From Dyadobacter fermentans DSM 18053 (GTDB lineage: Bacteria; Bacteroidota; Bacteroidia; Cytophagales; Spirosomataceae), in NCBI RefSeq assembly GCF_000023125.1, contig NC_013037.1, forward strand, positions 1,116,001 through 1,180,000: a stretch of DNA of 64,000 bases. Reading direction: 5' to 3'. Shown here piece by piece: positions 53,138 through 62,037 of this stretch. Each line of letters begins with the position of its first letter. Position 1 is the stretch's first letter. Under the pieces are notes generated by a model. That model was not told the DNA's origin. It saw only the letters and a list, made by a program, of their open reading frames with translations, and ran no database searches. Position numbers and translations under genes: made by a program.

Positions 53138-54505
53138 ATGATTCGATTTTTGAAACCGATGCCCCGGCATTGGCAGTACCTTCTTGTGCCTTTGCTGAGC
53201 CTCGCCGCGCCCGTTCTGGCGCAGGACACACGCCTGCAAGGCTACGTGGATCAGGGCTTGCGGAACAACCAGGGGCTTAAACAACAGCGCTTTATCCTCG
53301 AAAGGAACCTCTTCGCGCTCAAAGAAGCTCGCACGTTCTTTTATCCAGAGGTCAATTTCAGCACGTCATACCTCGACTCGCGCGGCGGCCGGAAAATCAG
53401 CATCCCGATCGGCGATCTGCTGAACCCGGTGTACAGCTCTCTGAACGAGCTCACTAATTCTTCGGCGTTCCCTAAGGTCGAGAATGTGAGCCAGACGTTT
53501 AACCCGCGCAATTATTACGATGCCCGGTTCCGGACTTCATTACCGCTCTACAATGCGGAAATCAACTACAACACCAAAATCCGGAAAGAGCAGATCCATT
53601 TGCAGCAGGCGGAGGTGGACGTTTACAGACGCGAGTTAGTGAAGGAGATCAAAGTGGCGTACTATGCCTGCCAGCAGGCAGATGAGGCGATACACATTCT
53701 GGAAAACGCTGTTACGCTGGCCCGCGAGAATTTGCGGTTCAACCAGGCGCTCGTCAAGAACGATAAGGCGATAAGGACGGTGATCAGCCGGTCGGAAAAC
53801 GAATTGATCGGCTTGGAGGCCCGGCTGGTGGACGCGCGTAACCAGTCGGTGAATGCCCGGGCGTATTTCAATTTTTTACTGAACAGCCCTTTGGAAAACA
53901 CGCTTGAAATCGAGCAACCGGACGAATCGGGTGTGTTGACCGACACGATCGCGGCGGGTAGGAGGGAGGAACTGGCGAAGCTGGAATCGTTGTCGCGGCT
54001 CAATGCATTGTCGGGCCAGCTGGCGCGGGCGGGCGCATTGCCAAAACTGTCGACGTTCATTGACCTCGGTTCGCAGGGTGATTTTGTGAGTTTCAACCGC
54101 GATACACGATATTATCTTTTCGGTGTAACGCTCGACTGGCGGGTGTTTGCCCACAACCGCACGCAATACAAAGTGAAACAGGCCGAGCTGGAACAAAAAG
54201 CGACCGGCGAGCAGATCAGTCAGGTAGAACAACAACTGCAATTGCAGAGCAAAACGGCTGCTAATAGCTTTCAATCGGCGGTGCTCACTTATCGTGCAGC
54301 CAAAAGCCAAACCGCACTTTCACAGCAATATTACCAGGACCAGCAAAAGCTCTACCGCGAAGGCCAGCTGCTGTACATTGAACTGCTCGATGCGCAAAAC
54401 CGGCTCATCGCCGACCAGCTGCAACAAAGTATTTCCTATCTCAACGTCCAGACCCGCGCCGCTGAGTTGGAGCGCGCGAAGGCGAGTTATTTATTCACAA
54501 ACTGA
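53138..54505 (+). CDS. TolC-family outer-membrane channel
   Basis: The product has 455 residues with a signal peptide ending APVLAQ. Two OEP repeats form the barrel and helical tunnel (for example VDVYRRELVKEIKVAYYACQQ near 165-185). The late QLLYIELLDAQNRLIADQLQ region is typical of TolC. It lacks a lipoprotein Cys. It is the first pump gene after tetR, with the adaptor gene 7 bp after its stop, in a tripartite operon. It would form the exit channel for the RND pump encoded at 55578. Confidence 0.9.
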   Translation: MIRFLKPMPRHWQYLLVPLLSLAAPVLAQDTRLQGYVDQGLRNNQGLKQQRFILERNLFALKEARTFFYPEVNFSTSYLDSRGGRKISIPIGDLLNPVYSSLNELTNSSAFPKVENVSQTFNPRNYYDARFRTSLPLYNAEINYNTKIRKEQIHLQQAEVDVYRRELVKEIKVAYYACQQADEAIHILENAVTLARENLRFNQALVKNDKAIRTVISRSENELIGLEARLVDARNQSVNARAYFNFLLNSPLENTLEIEQPDESGVLTDTIAAGRREELAKLESLSRLNALSGQLARAGALPKLSTFIDLGSQGDFVSFNRDTRYYLFGVTLDWRVFAHNRTQYKVKQAELEQKATGEQISQVEQQLQLQSKTAANSFQSAVLTYRAAKSQTALSQQYYQDQQKLYREGQLLYIELLDAQNRLIADQLQQSISYLNVQTRAAELERAKASYLFTN

Positions 54506-54512
54506 AAATGAA

Positions 54513-55556
54513 ATGAAAGCTACCACACATCCGATCATATATGCGTACGTACTCGCGGCCGCGCTCTTCACGTCTGCGTGCAAGGAAGAAAAGAAGCCGG
54601 AGAAAACCGACGACACCATTCCCGTAAAGATCATCAGCTCGGCGGCATTAACCCAGGCGCAGGCCGTGGAAACATCCGGCCTGCTCGGTTCGGAAAATGA
54701 AGCCCGGCTATCGTTCAAAATCGGGGGGATTATCAAAGATATTTTGGTAAAAGAAGGCGACAAGGTGCGGAGAGGGCAGCTTCTGGCATCGCTCAACACC
54801 ACGGAAATAGCCGCCCAGATGGGTCAGGCCGAAGAGAACTTCCTGAAAGCACAGCGCGATGCACGTCGGGTCCAAAATCTCTACCGCGATAGCGTGGCTA
54901 CGAAAGAACAGCTCGAAAACACCCAAAGTGCATTGGTACTCGCTGAAAAACAGCTCGATATCGTCAAATTTAACTTGTCGCAAACGAAGATATTCTCCAC
55001 TGCCGACGGTGTGGTAATGCAGAAATTGCAGAACGCCGGCGAGCAGGTGCAGGGCGGCACGCCGGTGCTGCATGTGAGCAGCACAAGCAGCACCGACTGG
55101 GTGGTGAAATGCGGCCTCACCGACAAGGACTGGGCCCGGCTGAAAGGGGGCGAACAAGCGGAAATTACCTTCGACGCCTACCCGCAGACATTTATAGGCC
55201 GGGTGAAAACCCTCGCGCAGGTGAGCGACGCGGTTTCGGGGCTATACCAGGTTGAAATTGCGCTGAATAAACCCGCAGCGAGGCTCGCCAGCGGCCTTTT
55301 TGCCAAAGTGCACATTTACCCGAAAGAACAAACGAGCATGGTGTCCATCCCCGTGGACGCATTGATCGAAGGCGAGAACGACAGCGCATTCGTGTTTGTG
55401 GCGGATGGAAACCGTGCACAGAAAAAGCGCGTGAAAGTGGCATTCCTGGAAGGCGACAAGGCATTTATCCTGGCCGGTATCGGTGCCGGCGCGCGCGTGA
55501 TCCGCGAAGGATCGGCTTACCTGGCCGAAGGTTCGGCGATTAGAGTAGTTCAGTAA
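54513..55556 (+). CDS. RND efflux periplasmic adaptor (HlyD type)
   Basis: The Met at 54513 begins a lipoprotein leader ending LFTSAC (Cys23) and gives 347 residues; an upstream frame through the TolC gene is not the start. A lipoyl-like first half (SFKIGGIIKDILVKEGDKVRRG, about 70-91), a short helical pair (about 95-155), a second half (TKIFSTADGVVMQKLQNAGEQVQ) and a beta-barrel domain are seen. It would bridge the inner-membrane pump and TolC. It is followed by the RND gene after 21 bp. Confidence 0.9.
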   Translation: MKATTHPIIYAYVLAAALFTSACKEEKKPEKTDDTIPVKIISSAALTQAQAVETSGLLGSENEARLSFKIGGIIKDILVKEGDKVRRGQLLASLNTTEIAAQMGQAEENFLKAQRDARRVQNLYRDSVATKEQLENTQSALVLAEKQLDIVKFNLSQTKIFSTADGVVMQKLQNAGEQVQGGTPVLHVSSTSSTDWVVKCGLTDKDWARLKGGEQAEITFDAYPQTFIGRVKTLAQVSDAVSGLYQVEIALNKPAARLASGLFAKVHIYPKEQTSMVSIPVDALIEGENDSAFVFVADGNRAQKKRVKVAFLEGDKAFILAGIGAGARVIREGSAYLAEGSAIRVVQ

Positions 55557-55577
55557 CCCATTTCAACCGCATTAACC

Positions 55578-58500
55578 ATGAAATTACCTGAATTTGCAGT
55601 CAAGAATTACCAGTTTACGCTGGTGGTCTTCCTGGGTGTGCTGGCGCTGGGACTATATTCATTGTTTACAATGCCGCGAAGCGAGGACCCGGACATCCAT
55701 CCGCCGCAATTTACCGTGGTAGTGGTGTACCCCGGCGCCAATCCGAAAGACATGGAGCAGCTCGTGGTGGACCCGATGGAAAAGAAGCTCAACGAACTCG
55801 ACGATATGAAGCACATTATCACCGACATCCGCGACGGCCTCGCGGTAATGCAGATAATGTACAAATACAGCTCCGACCCGGACGATAAATACCAGGAAGT
55901 GGTAAGGGAGATCAACGCACTCCGCTCGCAGCTACCCGCCGATATCGCCGACATCCGCATTAACAAACAGATCCCTTCCGACGTAAGCATTTACCAGTAC
56001 GCGCTCATCAGCGAAAATGCGACGTACGCGCAGATGAAGAAGTATTCCAAAGATTTCAAAGAGCGGCTGGAAAAGATCAAAACCTTGAAAAAGGTAGACT
56101 ACTCCGGCATTCCCGAGCCTCAGGTGAAAGTGAACCTTAACCTGCAAAAAATCGCGCAGCAGAAACTGACCCAGGACCAGATCGTGGGCGCATTGCAGAG
56201 CGAAGGCGTGAATATTCCCGGCGGGAGCATCAGTATGGCTACCAAAAAACTGAACATCAAAACCTCCGGCAGCTACCGCACGCTCGACGAGGTGGCCAAC
56301 ACCGTAGTATCGCGTTCGAATGGCAAAATTGTGTATCTGAAAGACGTAGCCGACGTAAAAATGGGTTATGAGGACGAAACGCACATTACCCGCCTGAACG
56401 GCTTCCGTTGCAGCTTCGTGAATGTGAGCCAGAAAGAAGGCGAAAACATCATTGCCGTGCGCGACCAGGTGGAACCCGTGGCGGCCGCATTTGAAAAGGA
56501 CCTCCCCGCGAACATCGAACTTGTGAAAGTGTTCGATCAGGCCGGCAGTGTGGACACCCGGCTGTCGCATTTCGCACGGGATTTCGCGATTGCCATTCTG
56601 CTGGTTTTGCTCACCTTGCTGCCGCTTGGCACGCGGGCGTCGCTGGTGGTGATGATCTCCATTCCGCTTTCCCTCGCCATCGGGCTCACGATGATGAACC
56701 TGCTCGGTTTCAACATTAACCAGCTCAGTATTGTGGGGATGATCGTGGCGCTGGGTATCCTGGTGGACGACAGCATTGTGGTTGTCGAGAACATCGAGCG
56801 CTACCTCCGCATGGGTTATGGCAAAGTGCAGGCAGCCATTCAAGCGTCGTCGCAGATCGGCCTGGCGGTGGTAGGCTGTACGATCCTGCTCATTTTCGCA
56901 TTCCTGCCGCTGGTATTTCTGCCCGAGGGAGCGGGTGATTTTATCCGCAGCTTACCGATGTCGGTGATTACCACCGTGTTTGCTTCCATGCTCGTATCGC
57001 TCACGGTTGTTCCCTTTCTTTCGAGCGTGATCCTGAAACCGCATGCTTCCGAAGATGGCAACTGGTTGCTCCGCGGTATGAAAAAAGGCATTCACAAAAC
57101 CTACGGCAGCGTGCTCGACCGCGCATTGCATTGGCCCAAAACCACGCTGGCAATTGCCGGATTGATATTCGCAGGCTCACTCGCATTGGTACCGCTTATC
57201 GGCAACAGTCTTTTTCCCAAATCGGAAAAACCCATGTTCCTGATCGACATTGAAACACCACAAGGCACGAATTTGAAGAAAACCAATGAGATAGCCCGCT
57301 ATGTGGAGGGTGTGTTGAAGCAGGAACCGCTCATTTCATCGTTCGCGACGAACGTGGGCAAGGGTAATCCGCGGGTTTATTATAATGTAGTTCAAAGAAA
57401 TGAGAGCGAGAATTTTGCCGAAATTTTCGTGCAGGTAGCGGGCCTCGAAACGGAGGAAAAGGTGGCTGTGATCGAAAAACTCCGTAAGAAACTTGAAGGT
57501 TACCCCGGTGCGGAAATCAAGGTAAAAGACTTTGAACAAGGCCCGCTGATCGAGGCGCCGCTGGCCTACCGCATTTATGGCGAGGACCTGGACGACCTGC
57601 GCAAAACGGCTTTCCGCGTGGCCGACCTGCTCGCCAAAACCGAAGGCACCATTTACGTCAACAACCCGTTGCTCGTGCAACCGACCGACTTACGCATCAA
57701 TATCAACAAGCAGAAAGCCGGCACGCTCGGGATTTCCTCGGCCGACATCGATCGCACGGTGCGGCTGGGGGCCGCGGGCCTGAATGTGGCCACCTTCCGT
57801 GAGGATGTGGGCAAGGCGGATAGCTACAATATCAATGTATCTGTGCCGCGCAATGCCGCTACGCAGGATTACAGCGTGTTTGACAAACTGTATGTCACGT
57901 CGGCATCGGGTGCGAGCATTCCCTTGAAAAGCATTGCGACGATCGAAATGGAAAGCTCGCCGAACCAGATCCGGCATTATGACAAAGACCGCTACGTGAC
58001 TGTTTCGGCATTCGCGAAGCCGGGCTACAATGTTCAAAAAATGAATGAGGGCATCACCGCGAAGCTCAACCAATTCAAGTTCGAGGAAGGTCAGCATTTC
58101 AAAGTGGCCGGTGAAAAAGAAAGCCAGGAGGAAAGTTTCGGCGGCCTCGGGCTGATTATCCTGATCACGGTGTTCGGCTTTCTGGGTGTGCTGATATTGG
58201 AATTCAAAACATTCAAAAGCATTCTCATTGTGCTGTCGGTGATTCCGCTGGGCATTGTAGGCGGCCTGGCCATGCTGTTCCTGACGGGCGAAACGCTGTC
58301 GTTCACCGCCACGATCGGTTTCATTGCGCTGGTGGGTATTGAAGTGAAAAACTCGCTGCTGGTGGTCGATTTTACCAATCAGCTTCGCGAACAGGGCAAG
58401 AGCATCGAAGAAGCCATTATCGAAGCGGGCGAAATCCGTTTCGTGCCGATCCTCCTCACTTCCATGACCGCCATCGGTGGCTTGCTGCCGCTGGTGATCG

Positions 58501-58664
58501 AGTATAGCGCATTGTATTCGCCGCTGGCCCTCGTGCTGATCGGCGGGTTGATCAGCTCTACGCTGCTGTCGCGGCTCGTGACGCCGGTGATGTACAAATT
58601 GCTGCCGCCCAAGGTGGAGCCGCAGCAAGTGACACAGGAAGCCGAGCTGGAAGCGGCCTATTGA
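55578..58664 (+). CDS. RND efflux permease
   Basis: The product has 1028 residues. It starts with a helix (FAVKNYQFTLVVFLGVLALGL) and has two RND repeats. The proton-relay motif is GILVDDSIVVVENI (near 395-408), and a GIEVKNSLLVVDFTNQL segment occurs in the second half. The Asp pair rather than the CzcA acidic spacing suggests an organic-compound pump. It is the last gene of the TetR-controlled operon TolC-HlyD-RND. The substrate is unknown; a drug or metabolite is likely. Confidence 0.93.
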   Translation: MKLPEFAVKNYQFTLVVFLGVLALGLYSLFTMPRSEDPDIHPPQFTVVVVYPGANPKDMEQLVVDPMEKKLNELDDMKHIITDIRDGLAVMQIMYKYSSDPDDKYQEVVREINALRSQLPADIADIRINKQIPSDVSIYQYALISENATYAQMKKYSKDFKERLEKIKTLKKVDYSGIPEPQVKVNLNLQKIAQQKLTQDQIVGALQSEGVNIPGGSISMATKKLNIKTSGSYRTLDEVANTVVSRSNGKIVYLKDVADVKMGYEDETHITRLNGFRCSFVNVSQKEGENIIAVRDQVEPVAAAFEKDLPANIELVKVFDQAGSVDTRLSHFARDFAIAILLVLLTLLPLGTRASLVVMISIPLSLAIGLTMMNLLGFNINQLSIVGMIVALGILVDDSIVVVENIERYLRMGYGKVQAAIQASSQIGLAVVGCTILLIFAFLPLVFLPEGAGDFIRSLPMSVITTVFASMLVSLTVVPFLSSVILKPHASEDGNWLLRGMKKGIHKTYGSVLDRALHWPKTTLAIAGLIFAGSLALVPLIGNSLFPKSEKPMFLIDIETPQGTNLKKTNEIARYVEGVLKQEPLISSFATNVGKGNPRVYYNVVQRNESENFAEIFVQVAGLETEEKVAVIEKLRKKLEGYPGAEIKVKDFEQGPLIEAPLAYRIYGEDLDDLRKTAFRVADLLAKTEGTIYVNNPLLVQPTDLRININKQKAGTLGISSADIDRTVRLGAAGLNVATFREDVGKADSYNINVSVPRNAATQDYSVFDKLYVTSASGASIPLKSIATIEMESSPNQIRHYDKDRYVTVSAFAKPGYNVQKMNEGITAKLNQFKFEEGQHFKVAGEKESQEESFGGLGLIILITVFGFLGVLILEFKTFKSILIVLSVIPLGIVGGLAMLFLTGETLSFTATIGFIALVGIEVKNSLLVVDFTNQLREQGKSIEEAIIEAGEIRFVPILLTSMTAIGGLLPLVIEYSALYSPLALVLIGGLISSTLLSRLVTPVMYKLLPPKVEPQQVTQEAELEAAY

Positions 58665-58678
58665 CAGGCTTAGCCTGA

Positions 58679-59041
58679 TTACAAATTAACTAACACGCGC
58701 TTGCCGCTGTTTTGGCGGGCTACCTTGCTGAATGCCCGCCCGATTCCCTTACTGAAACCGGCACCGATCTCGACATAGGCGAGGTCGGTGTTTTCAATAA
58801 TGAGCTTGTGGGCCAGTTCGTCGTAGCTCCATTTCATGCCCGCCATTTTCTGGTCGGTAGAAGCGGTTTCTGTGGAATGGACGGTTTCGCCGGGGCTGGC
58901 GGCGTTTGTGCCTGCGATGATTTTCCAGAGAATAACCATCGCCAGAATGGCCGAAAAGGCCAGGAACTGGCGGTGGCTTTTGTGGTTTCGAAGCAGCGCG
59001 TCAATCGCCGAGGTTACAGTAGTAGAGGTTTTGAAGAGCAT
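58679..59041 (-). CDS. small single-pass membrane protein of unknown function
   Basis: The Met at 59041 gives 120 residues; the longer frame to 59269 runs through the response-regulator end and is less likely. One membrane helix (about 28-43, FLAFSAILAMVILWKII) is followed by an acidic and then a helical basic part (LAYVEIGAGFSKGIGRAFSKVA). No domain was recognised. It is on the same strand as and downstream of the LytTR system, about 170 bp after the regulator stop, and may be part of the same unit. Confidence 0.5.
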   Translation of the reverse strand: MLFKTSTTVTSAIDALLRNHKSHRQFLAFSAILAMVILWKIIAGTNAASPGETVHSTETASTDQKMAGMKWSYDELAHKLIIENTDLAYVEIGAGFSKGIGRAFSKVARQNSGKRVLVNL

Positions 59042-59214
59042 GGCTAACGGATTTAATTGCAATTGAAATTCAGGTTGTGCCGTCCGCAGGAAGCGGAAGC
59101 TATCCAGTGTGACAAATTTGCGCGCCGAATCGTTGAAATGCGTATCAAAAATGTCTGATCCGGATTTTTTATTATCTAAAACGTGCATTTCGAAACGTGA
59201 ACCGTATCCGGCGG

Positions 59215-59988
59215 TTACCCCATTTTGGTGATAAACGCCTTGATATTGTCGCGGTAACCACGTGTCCATTTCACTTTTTCGCCCGTGGACAGGTGGATAA
59301 TGTACTCGCCGTTGAAGTACGTTTCCAGCTCGGATATGAAATTCATATTCACGATGTTGGAGCGGCCGACGCGGATCATGACCGCCGGATCGAGGCGGCT
59401 TTCGAGGCTGCCCAGGCTTTCGTAAACCGTATAAACCTTCTTCTGCAAGGTGTAAACGGAAATGTAGTTTCCATCCGCCGAGAAATGCGTGATATCGTCC
59501 GTTTTGACCAGGTACATTTTCCCCGCTTCCTTCACGAGCAACCGTTGGAGGTAATTTTCTTCCTTATCCTTCTGTTCGCGAAGCAGGTTGTTCACCAGTT
59601 CTTCAATGCGCGGCTGCGACTTCTGGCTGAGCCGCTCTTTCAGCCTCCCCAGCGACTGGTGAAAGCGGATTTCGTCGAAAGGTTTGAGCAGATAATCGAT
59701 TGCATTCACCTCGAATGCACGCAATGCATACTGGTCGAATGCGGTCGTGAACACGACAAATGGCTGATGGTGCGGCCACACCTCGCGCAGCACGGCGAAT
59801 CCATCCAGCTCGGGCATCTGAATGTCCAGAAAAACGACGTCGGGCCGGTGCTGCAATATTTTTACCACCGCCTCCGAGCCGTTGGCAGCCTCGTCGGTGA
59901 TTTCAATGGAATGGTCATGCTGTACAAATGTTCTGATTACGTCCCTCGCCAGCACTTCGTCGTCAATGATCAGGCAGCGGTATTTCAT
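59215..59988 (-). CDS. LytTR-family response regulator
   Basis: The product has 257 residues. The receiver domain (about 1-120) has the acidic pocket DD (9-10) and the phosphorylation site D55 (VVFLDIQMPELDG). The LytTR DNA-binding domain (about 155-257) has the segments DDITHFSADGNYISVYT and RVGRSNIVNMNFI. It would be phosphorylated by the histidine kinase encoded just upstream and bind paired direct repeats on DNA. A REP-like repeat block lies between the kinase and regulator genes, about 200 bp, so they may be one transcript. Confidence 0.93.
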   Translation of the reverse strand: MKYRCLIIDDEVLARDVIRTFVQHDHSIEITDEAANGSEAVVKILQHRPDVVFLDIQMPELDGFAVLREVWPHHQPFVVFTTAFDQYALRAFEVNAIDYLLKPFDEIRFHQSLGRLKERLSQKSQPRIEELVNNLLREQKDKEENYLQRLLVKEAGKMYLVKTDDITHFSADGNYISVYTLQKKVYTVYESLGSLESRLDPAVMIRVGRSNIVNMNFISELETYFNGEYIIHLSTGEKVKWTRGYRDNIKAFITKMG

Positions 59989-60017
59989 GATTTATCGGGG
60001 TTGTTTATGTTCATTGC

Positions 60018-60169
60018 GCCCCGTAGGGGCATCCTGTTTCTAGCACAAATGTCGAATCGCACCGTTTGTGCCCCGTAGGGGCATCCTGTTTCGCGCCGCA
60101 GGAGGCTCCTATGGAGCCGGTAAATTCAAGCAGGAATTCGTTGCTATAAACAGGTAGCCCCTCCGGGGC
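60018..60169. repeat. REP-like repeats (GCCCCGTAGGGGC core)
   Basis: A 23-base unit starting GCCCCGTAGGGGCATCCTG occurs at 60018-60040 and 60070-60092, 52 bases apart. An inverted, diverged copy (AAACAGGTAGCCCC, then TCCGGGGC) lies at 60148-60169. The core is a perfect short palindrome. I recall such GCCCCGTAGGGGC units as dispersed repeats in Cytophagales genomes. It fills the gap between the histidine kinase and response regulator. Confidence 0.6.
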
Positions 60170-60193
60170 GGCGTTTGATATACTTATGTTATT

Positions 60194-61411
60194 TTAAATA
60201 TTTCCACTCCTGCTTCCTCCATTGTCACCTTGTTCGATTCTACCTTCAAAATGCAACGTCACAGACGTTCCGCCCCCAACCGGCTGCTGAAATTCGAGCC
60301 GGGCTTTTGTGCCGTAGGCCTGTTGCAGCCTGAGCAATGTATTCTGCAAGCCGAGGCCCATCCCTTTGGTGGTTTTACGGGAGGCGGCACCCAGGCCGTT
60401 GTCGTACACCGTTACCTGCATACCCGCGGCACTTACATGGCTCGTGATACTGATGAGCGCGTTGGTGGTCATGTCCGAAATGCCGTGTGTGATCGAGTTT
60501 TCGACGATCGGTTGCAGGATCAGCTGGGGCACGGGGTAGAGTTCCGAGGCCGGGTCGATGTGGTATTCCACTTTCAGGCGGTCCTGAAAGCGGATCTGCT
60601 GGATGTCGAGGTATTGCCGGGTCAGTTTCAGTTCTTCCTGCAAGGGGATAAAATCGGCCGACTGGTTCACCAGCACTGCACGCAGCAAATCGCTGAGGGT
60701 GGTAATCATGAGCGTGGCTTTGCGGATGTCGTTTTTTACCATGAGGCTCACCACGCTGTGTAAGGTGTTGAAAAGAAAGTGCGGGTTGAGCTGCATTTTG
60801 AGCGATTGCAACTGCGCATTGGCCAGCTGGCCGCGAAGCTGCTCGTTGTGCAGCTCGCTTTCGAAATGCTGCTGTTTGAGCTGCTGGTAGCGGTAAATGT
60901 AGGATACCTTGTTGAAACCCACCACCAGCAACAGGTACTGCCCGAAACTGGCCGTGTAGGCAATGAAAAATGAAAACAGGTAGTTTTCCAGCGGTACCAT
61001 ACGGCCCACGGCGCGGTACATCAGCGGATTGGTGATGTAGAAATGCAGGACATTGATGAAAATATTCAGAAACGTGACAATGCACAAATGGAACAGGATC
61101 GGTTTGATGATCGACGAGCCGTCGCGCACCTTGAACGCCACCGGCACACGGATGGACGCGTACAGGACGAGCGGGGTGGTAGACCACCAGAACAGCCCGT
61201 CGAGCAGCCAGACGAACATCTCGTGCGGTTGCATAGCCACACCCATCTTTAATAGCCAAAGCATCATAAGCTGACCAAACGTTATCACGGCAAAAATGCC
61301 CCAGTAGCAGAAGGAATACCACCAGAACTGCCCGACCGTGAGCGGCAGCCCGGATTGTTCCAGCATACGTTTAATGCATGTCATTGATAGGATGGATAGA
61401 TTACGAACCAT
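60194..61411 (-). CDS. LytS-type sensor histidine kinase
   Basis: The product has 405 residues from 61411; Met at 61384 or 61366 are alternatives. About five membrane helices occupy residues 20-180 (for example FWWYSFCYWGIFAVITFG). The His_kinase domain (about 195-290) has the phospho-acceptor in NPHFLFNTLHS (His about 211). An ATP-binding domain follows (PQLILQPIVENSITHG, GLGLQNTLLRL). It would sense an unknown membrane signal and phosphorylate the LytTR regulator downstream. The pair is typical of Bacteroidota. Confidence 0.93.
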   Translation of the reverse strand: MVRNLSILSMTCIKRMLEQSGLPLTVGQFWWYSFCYWGIFAVITFGQLMMLWLLKMGVAMQPHEMFVWLLDGLFWWSTTPLVLYASIRVPVAFKVRDGSSIIKPILFHLCIVTFLNIFINVLHFYITNPLMYRAVGRMVPLENYLFSFFIAYTASFGQYLLLVVGFNKVSYIYRYQQLKQQHFESELHNEQLRGQLANAQLQSLKMQLNPHFLFNTLHSVVSLMVKNDIRKATLMITTLSDLLRAVLVNQSADFIPLQEELKLTRQYLDIQQIRFQDRLKVEYHIDPASELYPVPQLILQPIVENSITHGISDMTTNALISITSHVSAAGMQVTVYDNGLGAASRKTTKGMGLGLQNTLLRLQQAYGTKARLEFQQPVGGGTSVTLHFEGRIEQGDNGGSRSGNI

Positions 61412-62037
61412 AGAGGATTGTACAAATTTACGCTTTCTAAGGCGTAGGGTAACCGTTGTTTACACAGAGCGGACGAATGGTTATCCGAACAGCGGTTTTA
61501 GGCATTTGACCCGTTTTCGAACCCCGTAGCGTACAAATGTGTTTATTTTTAGAAATAATAGTAAAAATATTTTCTCCTAAATTTTGTTGTTTAATCGATT
61601 AAATCTACATTTGGTCACAATATTTCCTTATAAGAAGAATAAGTATAAAATATTAAAGACATCATATTTTATATTTCCTTGCTTTTCCAGGCAAGTCAGC
61701 AAGCCACCCATTACTGATACCATCATTTAACAACCTGACTAATACATTCGCGATCATCCAGATTGGTTTTGAAATAGCTTAATCGTTTAAAGAAAAACTG
61801 GTGTGCAGGACTCGTCCTGTGTGTGGTGCATGGAAGGAGCCAGCGTGTCCTTTCCGCGTTTAATCGGCGGATACATCGCCCTGTTAGTTTGCGTATATAT
61901 ATGATCGTTCGCCATTTCAGGCGTTCGTCAGGATATTTTTTTGCCTTACTATTCCTAGCCTTCGTGTCCGTGAGCGATTACGGTTTTCGTGTATGTGTTG
62001 CATAGCCATTCACCCTGAATTTGACCCATTAGATGTG
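61412..62037. other. gene-free leader before the SusC-type receptor
   Basis: No coding region was recognised in these 626 bases. The part nearest the kinase is AT-rich (about 61540-61680). It should hold the kinase promoter (minus) and the receptor promoter and leader (plus). No riboswitch was identified. Confidence 0.5.
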
